From an uncultured Bacteroidales bacterium (GTDB taxonomy: Bacteria > Bacteroidota > Bacteroidia > Bacteroidales > UBA932), in the NCBI GenBank assembly GCA_900317845.1, contig ONII01000004.1, forward strand, positions 1-64,000: 64,000 bases of DNA. The letters run 5' to 3'. Below are positions 8,085-15,843 of this stretch, piece after piece. Within the stretch, counting starts at the first letter, position 1, and the number at the start of each line of letters is the position of its first letter. The position numbers were made by a program, and so were the translations under genes. The notes under the pieces are model-generated. The model saw only the letters and a program-made list of their open reading frames with translations, did not search any database and had not been told where the DNA came from.

Positions 8085-8888
8085 TTATCGCCTGGAAATG
8101 CGCCAAATGAACCAGGCCGATACCAGCAGTCCCACCACCACGGCCACCACGGAAGCCTCGGCGCCAAAAATGCCGCCGGTGAGCCAGTCGCTCCCCTGCA
8201 TCTGCGCATGCAGGAGGCTCTCGCCCGCCGCCTGGCCGGACACGGCGAAGCCAAAAATATTGCCCTGGGAGTAGTTCCAGGCCCAATGGATGCCGATGGG
8301 CACCCACAGCGTCCCAGACCACTTGTACGCGGCGCCTAAAAGCAGCCCTGCCTCAATGGCAATGGCAATGGAGCTCCACAGCGTTCCGCCGGGATTGGTG
8401 ATATGGATGAGGCCAAAAACCAGTGCCGATATGCCGATGGCCCACCAGAAACCCCATTTCTCGTCTATCCAGCGGAACAGCACGCCCCGGAACATAATCT
8501 CCTCACCCACCGCCACAATGGCAAAGTAGCAGAACATGCTCACCAGTTCCTTGGCCGATGCACCCCAGCCGGTAAGGGTATACCCGCCCAGGAGCGCCAT
8601 AAGGCCTGTCACCACGCAAAAATACCCCAGACCGATACCCAGCCCCAGGCCCGTGTGCGAGGCCAACTTGTTCAGGGGCAGGTCCTGCGGTTTGGCACCC
8701 TCGAACCAGCGGACAAACCGCGCATAAATCCACACCATAACGGCCGATACCGCCAGGCACGCCGCGCTGTACACCCAGCCGTGCGGCGCCAGGTCCACCA
8801 TACCAGCGCATCCATACATGAGGAGCGCGAGGAAAAGGGCCGCCACCAGCAGGCCCAACCATTTCCAAAAAGACATTTCCTTAATCAT
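8085..8888 (-). CDS. CPBP-family intramembrane glutamic endopeptidase
   Basis: A polytopic membrane protein of 267 aa with about eight hydrophobic segments. The CPBP (Abi/CAAX-like) motifs are present: VGEEIMFRGVLF supplies the EExxxR motif, GLIHI the FxxxH-like histidine, and GIHWAWNYS the HxxxN-type motif. The family contains intramembrane proteases and prenyl-protein processing enzymes; the substrate here is unknown. I start at MIKEMSFWKW (8888), because the longer frame runs antisense through rnhB. The gene diverges from rnhB, with only 37 bp between the two start codons. Confidence 0.87.
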   Translation of the reverse strand: MIKEMSFWKWLGLLVAALFLALLMYGCAGMVDLAPHGWVYSAACLAVSAVMVWIYARFVRWFEGAKPQDLPLNKLASHTGLGLGIGLGYFCVVTGLMALLGGYTLTGWGASAKELVSMFCYFAIVAVGEEIMFRGVLFRWIDEKWGFWWAIGISALVFGLIHITNPGGTLWSSIAIAIEAGLLLGAAYKWSGTLWVPIGIHWAWNYSQGNIFGFAVSGQAAGESLLHAQMQGSDWLTGGIFGAEASVVAVVVGLLVSAWFIWRISRR

Positions 8889-8893
8889 AGACG

Positions 8894-8920
8894 CAAAGTT
8901 AGGCTTTTTTCGTAATTTTG
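8894..8920. promoter_or_regulatory. Back-to-back promoters of the CPBP gene and rnhB
   Basis: TAACTTTG on the minus strand (8894-8901) and TAATTTTG on the plus strand (8913-8920) each end 5 nt before their own ATG. Both transcripts would be leaderless or nearly so, and the two polymerases would compete for one 37-bp gap. Confidence 0.6.
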
Positions 8921-8925
8921 TGCCG

Positions 8926-9540
8926 ATGAAACCGAATTTGAAGGCATATTGCGAGGCCGGAAGGCTGGAAGCTGGGTGCGACGAGGCCGGGCGCGGGCCG
9001 CTGGCCGGGCCGGTGTACTGCGCCGCCGTCATCCTGCCGCCGGATTTCTTCCATCCGCTCCTGAACGACTCCAAGCAGATGAGCCAGAAGGCCCGCGAGG
9101 AGCTTCGGCCCATCATCGAACGGGAGGCCGTGGCCTGGGCGGTAGAGGCGGTATCGGCCCAAGAGATAGACCAGCTCAACATCCTGTGGGCGTCCGTGAC
9201 GGGGATGCAACGGGCAGTGCTGCGCCTGGAACCCAAGCCGGATTTCCTGCTGGTGGACGGCAACAAATTCCGTCCCTTCGGCCCGTATGGCTTCAACGAT
9301 TTTCAGACCGTGGTGCACGGGGACGCCACCTACGCCAGTATTGCGGCGGCATCGGTCCTGGCCAAAACCTACCGGGACGACTGCATGCGGGAACTGGCGC
9401 GGGAATACCCTGAGTACGGCTGGGACCGCAACATGGGCTACCCCACCGCTGAGCATATAGAAGCCATCCGGCGCCACGGCTATTCGCCCTGGCACCGGAA
9501 GTCTTTCCATGTGAAGGAGTTGGAACCTTCCTTATTTTGA
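8926..9540 (+). CDS. rnhB: Ribonuclease HII
   Basis: A 204-aa RNase HII, which removes ribonucleotides from DNA:RNA hybrids. EAGCDEAGRGPLAGPV carries the first catalytic Asp-Glu pair, FLLVDGNKF a second acidic residue, and VVHGDATYASIAAASVLAKT the third, with GYPTAEH further on. I start at MKPNLKAYCE (8926), as it follows a TAATTTTG promoter; the longer frame is antisense to the CPBP gene. The 3' end overlaps the convergent VWA gene by 9 bp. Confidence 0.95.
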   Translation: MKPNLKAYCEAGRLEAGCDEAGRGPLAGPVYCAAVILPPDFFHPLLNDSKQMSQKAREELRPIIEREAVAWAVEAVSAQEIDQLNILWASVTGMQRAVLRLEPKPDFLLVDGNKFRPFGPYGFNDFQTVVHGDATYASIAAASVLAKTYRDDCMRELAREYPEYGWDRNMGYPTAEHIEAIRRHGYSPWHRKSFHVKELEPSLF

Positions 9541-11007
9541 CCGGGTTCCGGCTTTTTCAATCAGGCTCACCAACTGTTTGCGGAAACTGTCCTCCCCTGC
9601 CGCACCAGCAACCAATTCTTTGGCCATGGACAGGGTGGCATCGGCCTTATATTCCGAATCCAGCAACACCAGACCGTAAGCAGCGACGCCGGCAGCGAAG
9701 GTGAATTCCGGAGAGATTTCGCACGTGGCCCCAATAGACTCCGTAAGCGAGTGGCTTTCCGCGTCTTTCAGCGAGTACTTGTAGCGGGCCTCGAAATCGC
9801 CCACGTAAAAGCCTTCTTCCAGGCCCTCTTTCAGCACCAGCTCATACAGGGCCGTCACGGTTTGCCCGGCGCCTATCTCGCCGGCGTCCTTCTTGCTGTC
9901 CTCGAACTCCTCGGCCGTCATGACGCGGTTCTCATAGCCTATAAGGCGGTAGCTTTCAACCACTTCCGGGTTAAAGCGCACCTGGCACTTGGTGTCGTTG
10001 GCCACGCTGTAGAAGTGGCTGCGCTCCTGGACAAACACCTTCATCATCTCTTCCTCCGAATCAATATAGGTGTAGGTGCCGTTGCCGTGGTTGGAGAGGT
10101 TCTCCATGCGGCTGTCCTGGAAATTTCCCTGGCCGAAGCCCATGATACTCAAGTAGATGCCTTTCTCCTGATAGCTTTCCACCATCTCCACCAGGGCATC
10201 GGTTGAGGACACGCCCACGTTGAAGTCGCCGTCGGTGCACATGATGATGCGGTTGTTGCCACCCTCAATATAATGCGCGGCGGCCTCCTCATAGGCCATC
10301 TTCATGGCTGCGCCACCGGCCGTGGACCCACTGGCCATCAGCCCGCGGATGGCGCTCTTGATTTGCTCCTTGCCTTGGGAAAGTAGCGTGGATTCCAGGA
10401 GCTTTTGCACGCCGCCGGCATAGGTGATGATGGCCATGCGGTCCTGGGGCCTCATATAGTCCACCATATTGACGAGCCCGCTTTTGAGCAGGTCAATGCG
10501 GTCGCTTCCACTCATGGAGCCGGAAACGTCCACAAGGAGAATGAAGTTGGCGGCCGGAATCTCGCTCTCCTGGAGGGACTTGCCCTTAAGGCCCAGCCTT
10601 AGCAGGGAATGCCCCGCATTCCAGGGACAGGGGCCGATTTCCCCGTTGATGGCGAGCGTCTCCTCCCCCTTCGGCTCCGGGTAGTTGAAGGTAAAATAAT
10701 TCAGGTACTCTTCGATGCGCACGGCGTTCCTTTGTGGGAGAAAGCCTTGGGTAATGCAACGGCGCATATAGGCGTAGGCGGCGCCGTCGGCATCCACGGA
10801 GAACGAGGACGTAGGGGCATCGGCCACCCGGACGAAGGGATTTTCCGTGATGGTGTCGAAGCTGTCTCCGGAGGGGCTATCCATGGCGTCATCGGCCTCC
10901 ATGGCCGGCTGACTGGCGTTATACGCCTCAGGCATATATCCCACGCTACCGAACTTTGAGCAGGCCGTAAGGGCCAAAAGACAAACAAAGATTCCTTTGA
11001 ATTTCAT
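9532..11007 (-). CDS. VWA-domain lipoprotein, YfbK/DUF3520 family
   Basis: A 491-aa lipoprotein (MKFKGIFVCLLALTAC, lipidated Cys16). The N-terminal YfbK-type segment (TSSFSVDADGAAYAYMRR, VRIEEYLNYFTFNYPEP) leads into a von Willebrand A domain with a full MIDAS start, DVSGSMSGS, at about residues 160-340. A DUF3520-type C-terminal region follows. VWA domains bind partners through a divalent cation, and the partner here is unknown. The protein is probably anchored at the cell envelope facing the periplasm or surface. It stands alone and converges on rnhB. Confidence 0.88.
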   Translation of the reverse strand: MKFKGIFVCLLALTACSKFGSVGYMPEAYNASQPAMEADDAMDSPSGDSFDTITENPFVRVADAPTSSFSVDADGAAYAYMRRCITQGFLPQRNAVRIEEYLNYFTFNYPEPKGEETLAINGEIGPCPWNAGHSLLRLGLKGKSLQESEIPAANFILLVDVSGSMSGSDRIDLLKSGLVNMVDYMRPQDRMAIITYAGGVQKLLESTLLSQGKEQIKSAIRGLMASGSTAGGAAMKMAYEEAAAHYIEGGNNRIIMCTDGDFNVGVSSTDALVEMVESYQEKGIYLSIMGFGQGNFQDSRMENLSNHGNGTYTYIDSEEEMMKVFVQERSHFYSVANDTKCQVRFNPEVVESYRLIGYENRVMTAEEFEDSKKDAGEIGAGQTVTALYELVLKEGLEEGFYVGDFEARYKYSLKDAESHSLTESIGATCEISPEFTFAAGVAAYGLVLLDSEYKADATLSMAKELVAGAAGEDSFRKQLVSLIEKAGTRSK

Positions 11008-11127
11008 GACTGTTTTCTGTTTTGGTTCGTAAAGATAACCCTTCCCCTCAAAAAAACTTGCACACCAACGGCGGATTTTTTCTATTTTCGTGCAAGATTC
11101 TTCAAATACAGGATTTATTCATTCGAG

Positions 11128-11802
11128 ATGAAACGGCTTTTATCCATACTCTTCTGTGCGGGCATCCTTGCCGGATGCAGTAAAAGCTTCGGGCCCTATC
11201 GCCCCTCCACGGAAGACGCCGACCCGGAACCACAGACATTCCAGGCCATCGTAACCGTCAAGCAGGACGATTCCGGCACGCTCTTCTTCCAACTGGACGA
11301 AGATACGCGCGTGTACCCTGTCAATTACACCGAGCCCTTCACCGGCCTCAAGCGCATAGTATGTTCACTCACCCTGACGCCCGGAGAAACAAGCTGCCAG
11401 GTAAACTGGTTCGACGAGCTGGAAAAAGGGGCGCTAAAAATGGGGGCGGCCGACGAGCAGCCGGACAGCCAGGGATACGCCGGAGTGGACATCCTCCAGG
11501 ACTGGATGACCGGCGTGGAGGACGGCTTCCTCACCTTGCACTACGTATCCTGGTGGGGCGAGGGCACCACGGCCCACGAACTCTTCCTCCTGTCCCAACT
11601 GAACCCGGAGAACCCCTACGAGCTAACGCTTCTACACAATGACGGTGGGGACGAGGCCCTCCGCCAGGCCGATTCCATCATCTACTTTGATATCAACAGC
11701 CTGCCTTCCACGGAGGGGGACTATGTAACTTTAACGCTAAATTGGACAAAACTTGACGGAGAGGCCGCCTCACAACAATACCGCTTCAAAAGCCGTCAGT
11801 GA
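11128..11802 (+). CDS. NigD-like lipoprotein
   Basis: A 224-aa predicted lipoprotein (MKRLLSILFCAGILAGC, Cys17). The central and C-terminal motifs DILQDWMTGVEDGFLTLHY, WWGEGTTAHELFLL and LNPENPYELTLLHNDGG match the two-domain NigD-like family of Bacteroidota envelope lipoproteins. Their function is undefined; the founder is linked to a bacteriocin locus. The stop lies inside the start of the following sigma-factor gene (about 50-nt overlap), so the lipoprotein and sigma/barrel genes are probably one operon. Confidence 0.65.
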   Translation: MKRLLSILFCAGILAGCSKSFGPYRPSTEDADPEPQTFQAIVTVKQDDSGTLFFQLDEDTRVYPVNYTEPFTGLKRIVCSLTLTPGETSCQVNWFDELEKGALKMGAADEQPDSQGYAGVDILQDWMTGVEDGFLTLHYVSWWGEGTTAHELFLLSQLNPENPYELTLLHNDGGDEALRQADSIIYFDINSLPSTEGDYVTLTLNWTKLDGEAASQQYRFKSRQ

Positions 11803-12331
11803 GAAAGAACTGGCGGAACGGCTCCGTCGCCGGGATTCCGAAGCCATGCGCCTGTTCTATGAGCGCTATGCCGGGTTCCTGACGGCGGTAGGCTCCCGTT
11901 ATGTCCCGGAGCGAGACCAGCTGAAGGATGTCCTTCAGGACGCCCTCCTGCAAATTTTCAATGCCGCAGACAAATTCGAGTACCGCGGCGAGGGCAGCCT
12001 CAAGGCCTGGGCCTGCCGCATCACGGTGAACCGTGCCCTCAAATTCCTGCGCGCCCAAGGGCGGCTCCGCTTTGTGGACGAGCTTCCGGACGTGCCGGAA
12101 GAGGAAATGCGCGAAATGCAGCAGGTGCCGCCCGCCGTGCTCCAGGACTTTATCCGGGAACTCCCCGACGGTTACAGGACCGTGTTCAACCTGTTTGTGT
12201 TTGAACAGAAGTCGCACCGGGAAATTGCCGCACTGCTGGGCATCAGGGAGGATTCCTCCGCCTCGCAGTATTTCCGGGCGCGGGCCCATTTGGCAAAGAA
12301 AATCAATCAGTATATCAAGAATCATGAGTGA
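11753..12331 (+). CDS. ECF-type RNA polymerase sigma factor
   Basis: A 192-aa sigma-70 family protein. Region 2 is at about residues 25-100 (AMRLFYERYAGFL, DVLQDALLQIF, SLKAWACRITVNRALKFLR). Region 4 is at about 125-185 (LPDGYRTVFNLFVFEQKSHREIAALLGI). It directs RNA polymerase to a dedicated promoter set. No ATG lies upstream of region 2. The only usable start I see is TTG at 11753, inside the NigD-like gene, which implies coupled translation. The next gene starts 8 nt before this stop and encodes its likely membrane partner. Confidence 0.9.
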   Translation: MTERPPHNNTASKAVSEKELAERLRRRDSEAMRLFYERYAGFLTAVGSRYVPERDQLKDVLQDALLQIFNAADKFEYRGEGSLKAWACRITVNRALKFLRAQGRLRFVDELPDVPEEEMREMQQVPPAVLQDFIRELPDGYRTVFNLFVFEQKSHREIAALLGIREDSSASQYFRARAHLAKKINQYIKNHE

Positions 12332-13511
12332 GAAATGGACAGACAAGCTTCCTTCCCTGATGGAGGGCTATGAGGAAGCGGCACCGGAAGGGCTGTGGGA
12401 CGCAGTCCAGGCCGGTCTTGCCCCCAAAAAACGCGTCGCCCCCTGGTGGTACGTGGCCGGAGGTGTCCTGGCTGCCGCCGCGGCCGTGGTGCTCGCCGTG
12501 ATTCTTTGGAAGCCCGCAGCATCCCCCTCCGTCGTCCCCGGAGAGGCCCTGGTACAGGCCGATGTTCCACAGGCCGACGGCCCTCTTCCCGCCGTCCCTC
12601 GAGCCGATGAACCGGTAGTAAAGGAGGTTGTCCTCCCCGCCGGGAAAGCGCCGGCATCGTTCGCAGACACCGCTCCGGTGGTTGAGGCGCCGGTTGTTGA
12701 AGAAACGCCGGTGCAGGAGGTGCAAGCATCCGCCCAAACGCAAAAGCCGGACAACGGGCCCATGGAGGTCTCCGAGCCGGCTTTATCGGCCCAAAATGAC
12801 GGGCCGATGGCACTGGAGACCCCGCCTGCCGTCCCCAAACGCAGCCGGTTGCAAGTGCAGATTGCTTCCGGCGCTTACCTGGCCCAGGCCGGGAGTTTCA
12901 GCAGCGGTTACGGCGTTCCCAACAACCCGGGCATGGAGACCAAGGCCGGAGACGCCACCGTGTCCGTCCCCATGCTCAGCCGCAACAGGCCCAGCACCAC
13001 GGAGGGAACACACAAGCAAAGCGTAAGGGTGGGACTGGGAGTGAGTTACGCCTTCACGCCCCGCTGGAGCGTGGGGTCCGGCCTCACCTATACGGTCCTT
13101 CGCTCGGACTACGCCACCGTCTCCGGCAATACCACCACCAACACCACGCGTTATCTGCACTATTTGGGCATTCCGCTCCAGGCACAGTTCAAGGCCTTCG
13201 AGTGGTGGCGCCTGAGCGTGAACATCGACGCCGGTCCCGTATTTGAATTCGCCGTGGGCTCCAAGCTGGACACCCGGGCCTATATCGGCGACCAGCTCAC
13301 CGCCGAGTCCATGGAGCGTCCCGCCGTAAAAGACCTCCGCTGGTCCCTGGGGGCCGGCGTGGACGTGCAGTACCAGCTATTCACCTATGGCGCCCTTTTC
13401 CTGCAGCCGGGATTCAGCTGGCACATTCCCAACGGGAGCGAGCTGGAGTCCTACTACACCCTGCATCCCTTCTCTTTTGACTTTACTTTCGGCTTTCGTT
13501 TCACGTTCTAA
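12324..13511 (+). CDS. Sigma-linked transmembrane protein with C-terminal beta-barrel-like domain
   Basis: A 395-aa protein. A short acidic/amphipathic N-terminus (MSEKWTDKLPSLMEGYEEA) resembles cytoplasmic anti-sigma tails. A single membrane helix follows (WWYVAGGVLAAAAAVVLAVI, about residues 40-60), then a long Ala/Pro/Val-rich linker (about 65-165), then about 230 residues of beta-strands ending FDFTFGFRFTF as in outer-membrane barrels. This layout is common next to ECF sigma factors in Bacteroidota. The 8-bp overlap with the sigma gene suggests the pair works together, plausibly with this protein sequestering the sigma factor. A chain that crosses one membrane and carries a barrel is unusual and the role is inferred. 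Confidence 0.75.
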   Translation: MSEKWTDKLPSLMEGYEEAAPEGLWDAVQAGLAPKKRVAPWWYVAGGVLAAAAAVVLAVILWKPAASPSVVPGEALVQADVPQADGPLPAVPRADEPVVKEVVLPAGKAPASFADTAPVVEAPVVEETPVQEVQASAQTQKPDNGPMEVSEPALSAQNDGPMALETPPAVPKRSRLQVQIASGAYLAQAGSFSSGYGVPNNPGMETKAGDATVSVPMLSRNRPSTTEGTHKQSVRVGLGVSYAFTPRWSVGSGLTYTVLRSDYATVSGNTTTNTTRYLHYLGIPLQAQFKAFEWWRLSVNIDAGPVFEFAVGSKLDTRAYIGDQLTAESMERPAVKDLRWSLGAGVDVQYQLFTYGALFLQPGFSWHIPNGSELESYYTLHPFSFDFTFGFRFTF

Positions 13512-13521
13512 GTAATTTTCG

Positions 13522-13544
13522 TATTTTTGTACAAATTTGTACAA
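13522..13544 (+). promoter_or_regulatory. Promoter and 18-bp perfect palindrome before the DPP7-type gene
   Basis: TATTTTTG (13522-13529) is a -7 element 17 nt before the ATG. It overlaps TTGTACAAATTTGTACAA (13527-13544), an 18-bp perfect palindrome at the expected transcription start. That placement suits a repressor operator. No candidate regulator is adjacent. Confidence 0.55.
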
Positions 13545-13546
13545 GT

Positions 13547-15628
13547 ATGAAACGACTTCTCGCAATTCTGGCCGGCCTTGCCATTACGGTGAGCGCCATG
13601 GCCGACGAAGGAATGTGGCTCCTGCCCCTCCTGAAACAACTCAACGGAAAAGACCTCAAGGCGGCCGGCTGCAAGCTGACTCCGGAGGAAATCTACTCCA
13701 TCAACAAAACCTCCCTCAAGGACGCCATCGTCCACTTTGGCGGCGGCTGCACCGGTGAAATGATCAGTAACCAGGGCCTCCTGGTCACCAACCACCACTG
13801 CGGTTACAGCAGCATCCAGGGCCTGTCCACGGACGAGCACAACTACCTGATGGACGGCTACTGGGCCAAGAACTTTGGTGAGGAAATCCCCTGCCCCGGC
13901 CTCACCGTCACCTTCCTGGTGAGCATGGAAGACGTCACGGACGCCATTGAGAAGCAGGGAGCCTCGGCCGATGACCTCAAAAAGAACGCAGAGGCCGCCA
14001 ATCCCGGCTGCCGCGTCACCGTTACCGGCTTCTACAACGACAATGTGCACTATATCATTGTGTATCGGACCTATACGGACGTACGCTTTGTGGGCGCTCC
14101 CCCGGCATCCATGGGTAAGTTCGGCGGAGAAACGGACAACTGGATGTGGCCCCGCCACACCTGCGACTTCTCCATGTTCCGCGTGTACGCCGGTGCGGAC
14201 AACATGCCGGCAGAGTACAGCGAGCTCAACGTCCCTTACCAGCCCGCCCGCAGCCTCAAAATTGCCACCAAGGGCGTAAAGGAAGGCGACTATACCATGA
14301 TCCTGGGCTACCCGGGCCGCACCCAGCGCTACCAGACGGCCGCCCAGCTCAACAGCATGATCGAGAACAACCGCATCCGCATTGACGCCCGCACCATCCG
14401 CCAGGATATTATGTGGGAGCAGATGGTGGCCGACCCTTCCATCCGTCTCAAATATGCCGACAAATACGCTTCCTCCGCCAACGGCTGGAAGAAGTGGCAG
14501 GGTGAAGAGCTGGCCTTCAAGGCCCTCAACATCATCGGCCGGGAAGAGCAGAAAGAGGCCAATCTGAAGGCCTGGATTGAGGCTTCTCCGGAGCGCAAGG
14601 CCCTGTACGGGGACCCGGTGGCCGAGATTGCCAAGAATGTGGAGAAAAACGCAGCGGCCAATATCGCCGTGAACCGCCTCATCGAAGGCCCCTATCAGAT
14701 TGAGCTGATGCAGTTTGCCACCGCCGTCAACAACCTCTACGGACGGGGCCTGCAGCAGGGTCAGGATTCTGTGGCGGCCCTTGCCAACGCCCGCGAACGG
14801 GTGCGTGAAGAGTATCGGGACTATGTAGTTTCCATCGACAAGAAAACCGCCGTGGCCCTGCTGGAGCATTACCGCAAAACGGCAGACCCGGCCAACTACC
14901 TCAAGATTGGCACGCGCGATTTTGCCACCCTGGACATTCCGGCCTACGTGGAAGACCTCTTTGCCAAGAGCGTGTTCACCTCCGAGGCCGGCCTCATGGC
15001 TGCCACCGCAGACCAGATTGCCGCAGACCCGGCCGTTGAACTGGGCAACGCTGTGATTGAGGCCCTCATGCCCTCCTACATGGCCTTGTATGCCATGCCG
15101 GATCCTGCTTTTGACATCGCCCGCAAGCACTTTGCCGCCGCCCTGCTGGAATGGCAGAAAGGCGTAGCCCTGTACCCGGACGCCAACTCCACCATGCGCC
15201 TCACCTACGGCCACGTGCTGCCCTACAGCCCCAAGGACGCCCTGGTGTACAAGTACTACACCACCGCCAAGGGCCTGCTGGAGAAAGAGAATCCGGAAGA
15301 CCCCGAGTTCGTGCTGCCTGCCGGTATCAAGAGCCTGCTGGAGACCGGTGATTATGGCCGCTGGGCCGATGCCGACGGCACCCTGCACACCTGCTTCCTC
15401 ACCAACAACGACATCACGGGCGGCAACTCCGGTTCCCCGGTGATGGATGCAAAGGGCAACCTCATCGGCCTGGCCTTTGACGGCAACTGGGAGAGCATGA
15501 GCTCCGACGTCATGTTCGAGCCGGACCTCCAGCGCTGCATCTGCGTAGATATCCGCTACGTCCTCTGGCTGGTGGAGAAATACGGCGGCGCCTCCAATAT
15601 TATTTCCGAACTTACCTTCGCGAAGTAA
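13547..15628 (+). CDS. dpp7: S46-family dipeptidyl peptidase, DPP7 type
   Basis: A 693-aa secreted serine exopeptidase with a signal peptide (MKRLLAILAGLAITVSAMA). It releases dipeptides from oligopeptide N-termini in the periplasm of asaccharolytic Bacteroidota. TNHHCGY holds the catalytic His near residue 84, and GGNSGSP the nucleophile Ser628. The residue 18 positions after the Ser is Gly646 (LAFDGNWE). In this family Gly there marks DPP7 (hydrophobic P1), and Arg marks DPP11 (acidic P1). Length is normal for S46. It is monocistronic, with a palindromic repeat (copy D) right after the stop. Confidence 0.93.
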   Translation: MKRLLAILAGLAITVSAMADEGMWLLPLLKQLNGKDLKAAGCKLTPEEIYSINKTSLKDAIVHFGGGCTGEMISNQGLLVTNHHCGYSSIQGLSTDEHNYLMDGYWAKNFGEEIPCPGLTVTFLVSMEDVTDAIEKQGASADDLKKNAEAANPGCRVTVTGFYNDNVHYIIVYRTYTDVRFVGAPPASMGKFGGETDNWMWPRHTCDFSMFRVYAGADNMPAEYSELNVPYQPARSLKIATKGVKEGDYTMILGYPGRTQRYQTAAQLNSMIENNRIRIDARTIRQDIMWEQMVADPSIRLKYADKYASSANGWKKWQGEELAFKALNIIGREEQKEANLKAWIEASPERKALYGDPVAEIAKNVEKNAAANIAVNRLIEGPYQIELMQFATAVNNLYGRGLQQGQDSVAALANARERVREEYRDYVVSIDKKTAVALLEHYRKTADPANYLKIGTRDFATLDIPAYVEDLFAKSVFTSEAGLMAATADQIAADPAVELGNAVIEALMPSYMALYAMPDPAFDIARKHFAAALLEWQKGVALYPDANSTMRLTYGHVLPYSPKDALVYKYYTTAKGLLEKENPEDPEFVLPAGIKSLLETGDYGRWADADGTLHTCFLTNNDITGGNSGSPVMDAKGNLIGLAFDGNWESMSSDVMFEPDLQRCICVDIRYVLWLVEKYGGASNIISELTFAK

Positions 15629-15642
15629 GAGGCTGTTACTGC

Positions 15643-15755
15643 TGTCGTGGCAGCTAATCGTCTGATTATTAGCAATATACCGTATAATCCTCGTTCGATT
15701 TTCGGACGAGGATTATATTATAACACATTGACAATTAGCGAGTTAGCTGCCACAC
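15643..15755. repeat. Palindromic MITE-like repeat, copy D (complete)
   Basis: About 113 bp, starting 15 bp after the DPP7-type stop codon. The left arm TGTCGTGGCAGCTAATCG continues through a block it shares with copy C (ATTAGCAATATACCGTATAA). The inner palindrome is AATCCTCGTTC / GGACGAGGATT. The right end is GTTAGCTGCCAC. The shared left arm and divergent right arm show that C and D have a common source and are not chance hairpins. Confidence 0.85.
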
Positions 15756-15792
15756 CAACCAGTATCCTACCAGGCCCACTCCCACTTAAAGG

Positions 15793-15824
15793 TTGGCAAG
15801 AGTGCCAATATTTTCGTACTTTTG
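15793..15824 (+). promoter_or_regulatory. Promoter of mrp
   Basis: A TTGG -33-like box (15793-15796), a 20-bp spacer, and TACTTTTG (15817-15824) as the -7 element, 19 nt before the chosen ATG. Confidence 0.6.
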
Positions 15825-15843
15825 CATACCCAAATCAACGCGC

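Noticed and set aside
8889-9296. N-terminal extension of the CPBP gene to 9296
   Set aside because: It would run antisense through rnhB and through the divergent promoters. The membrane protein starts naturally at 8888.
13508-15388. 626-codon minus-strand ORF over the S46 peptidase
   Set aside because: It is antisense to a gene with an intact catalytic triad and has no recognisable domain of its own.
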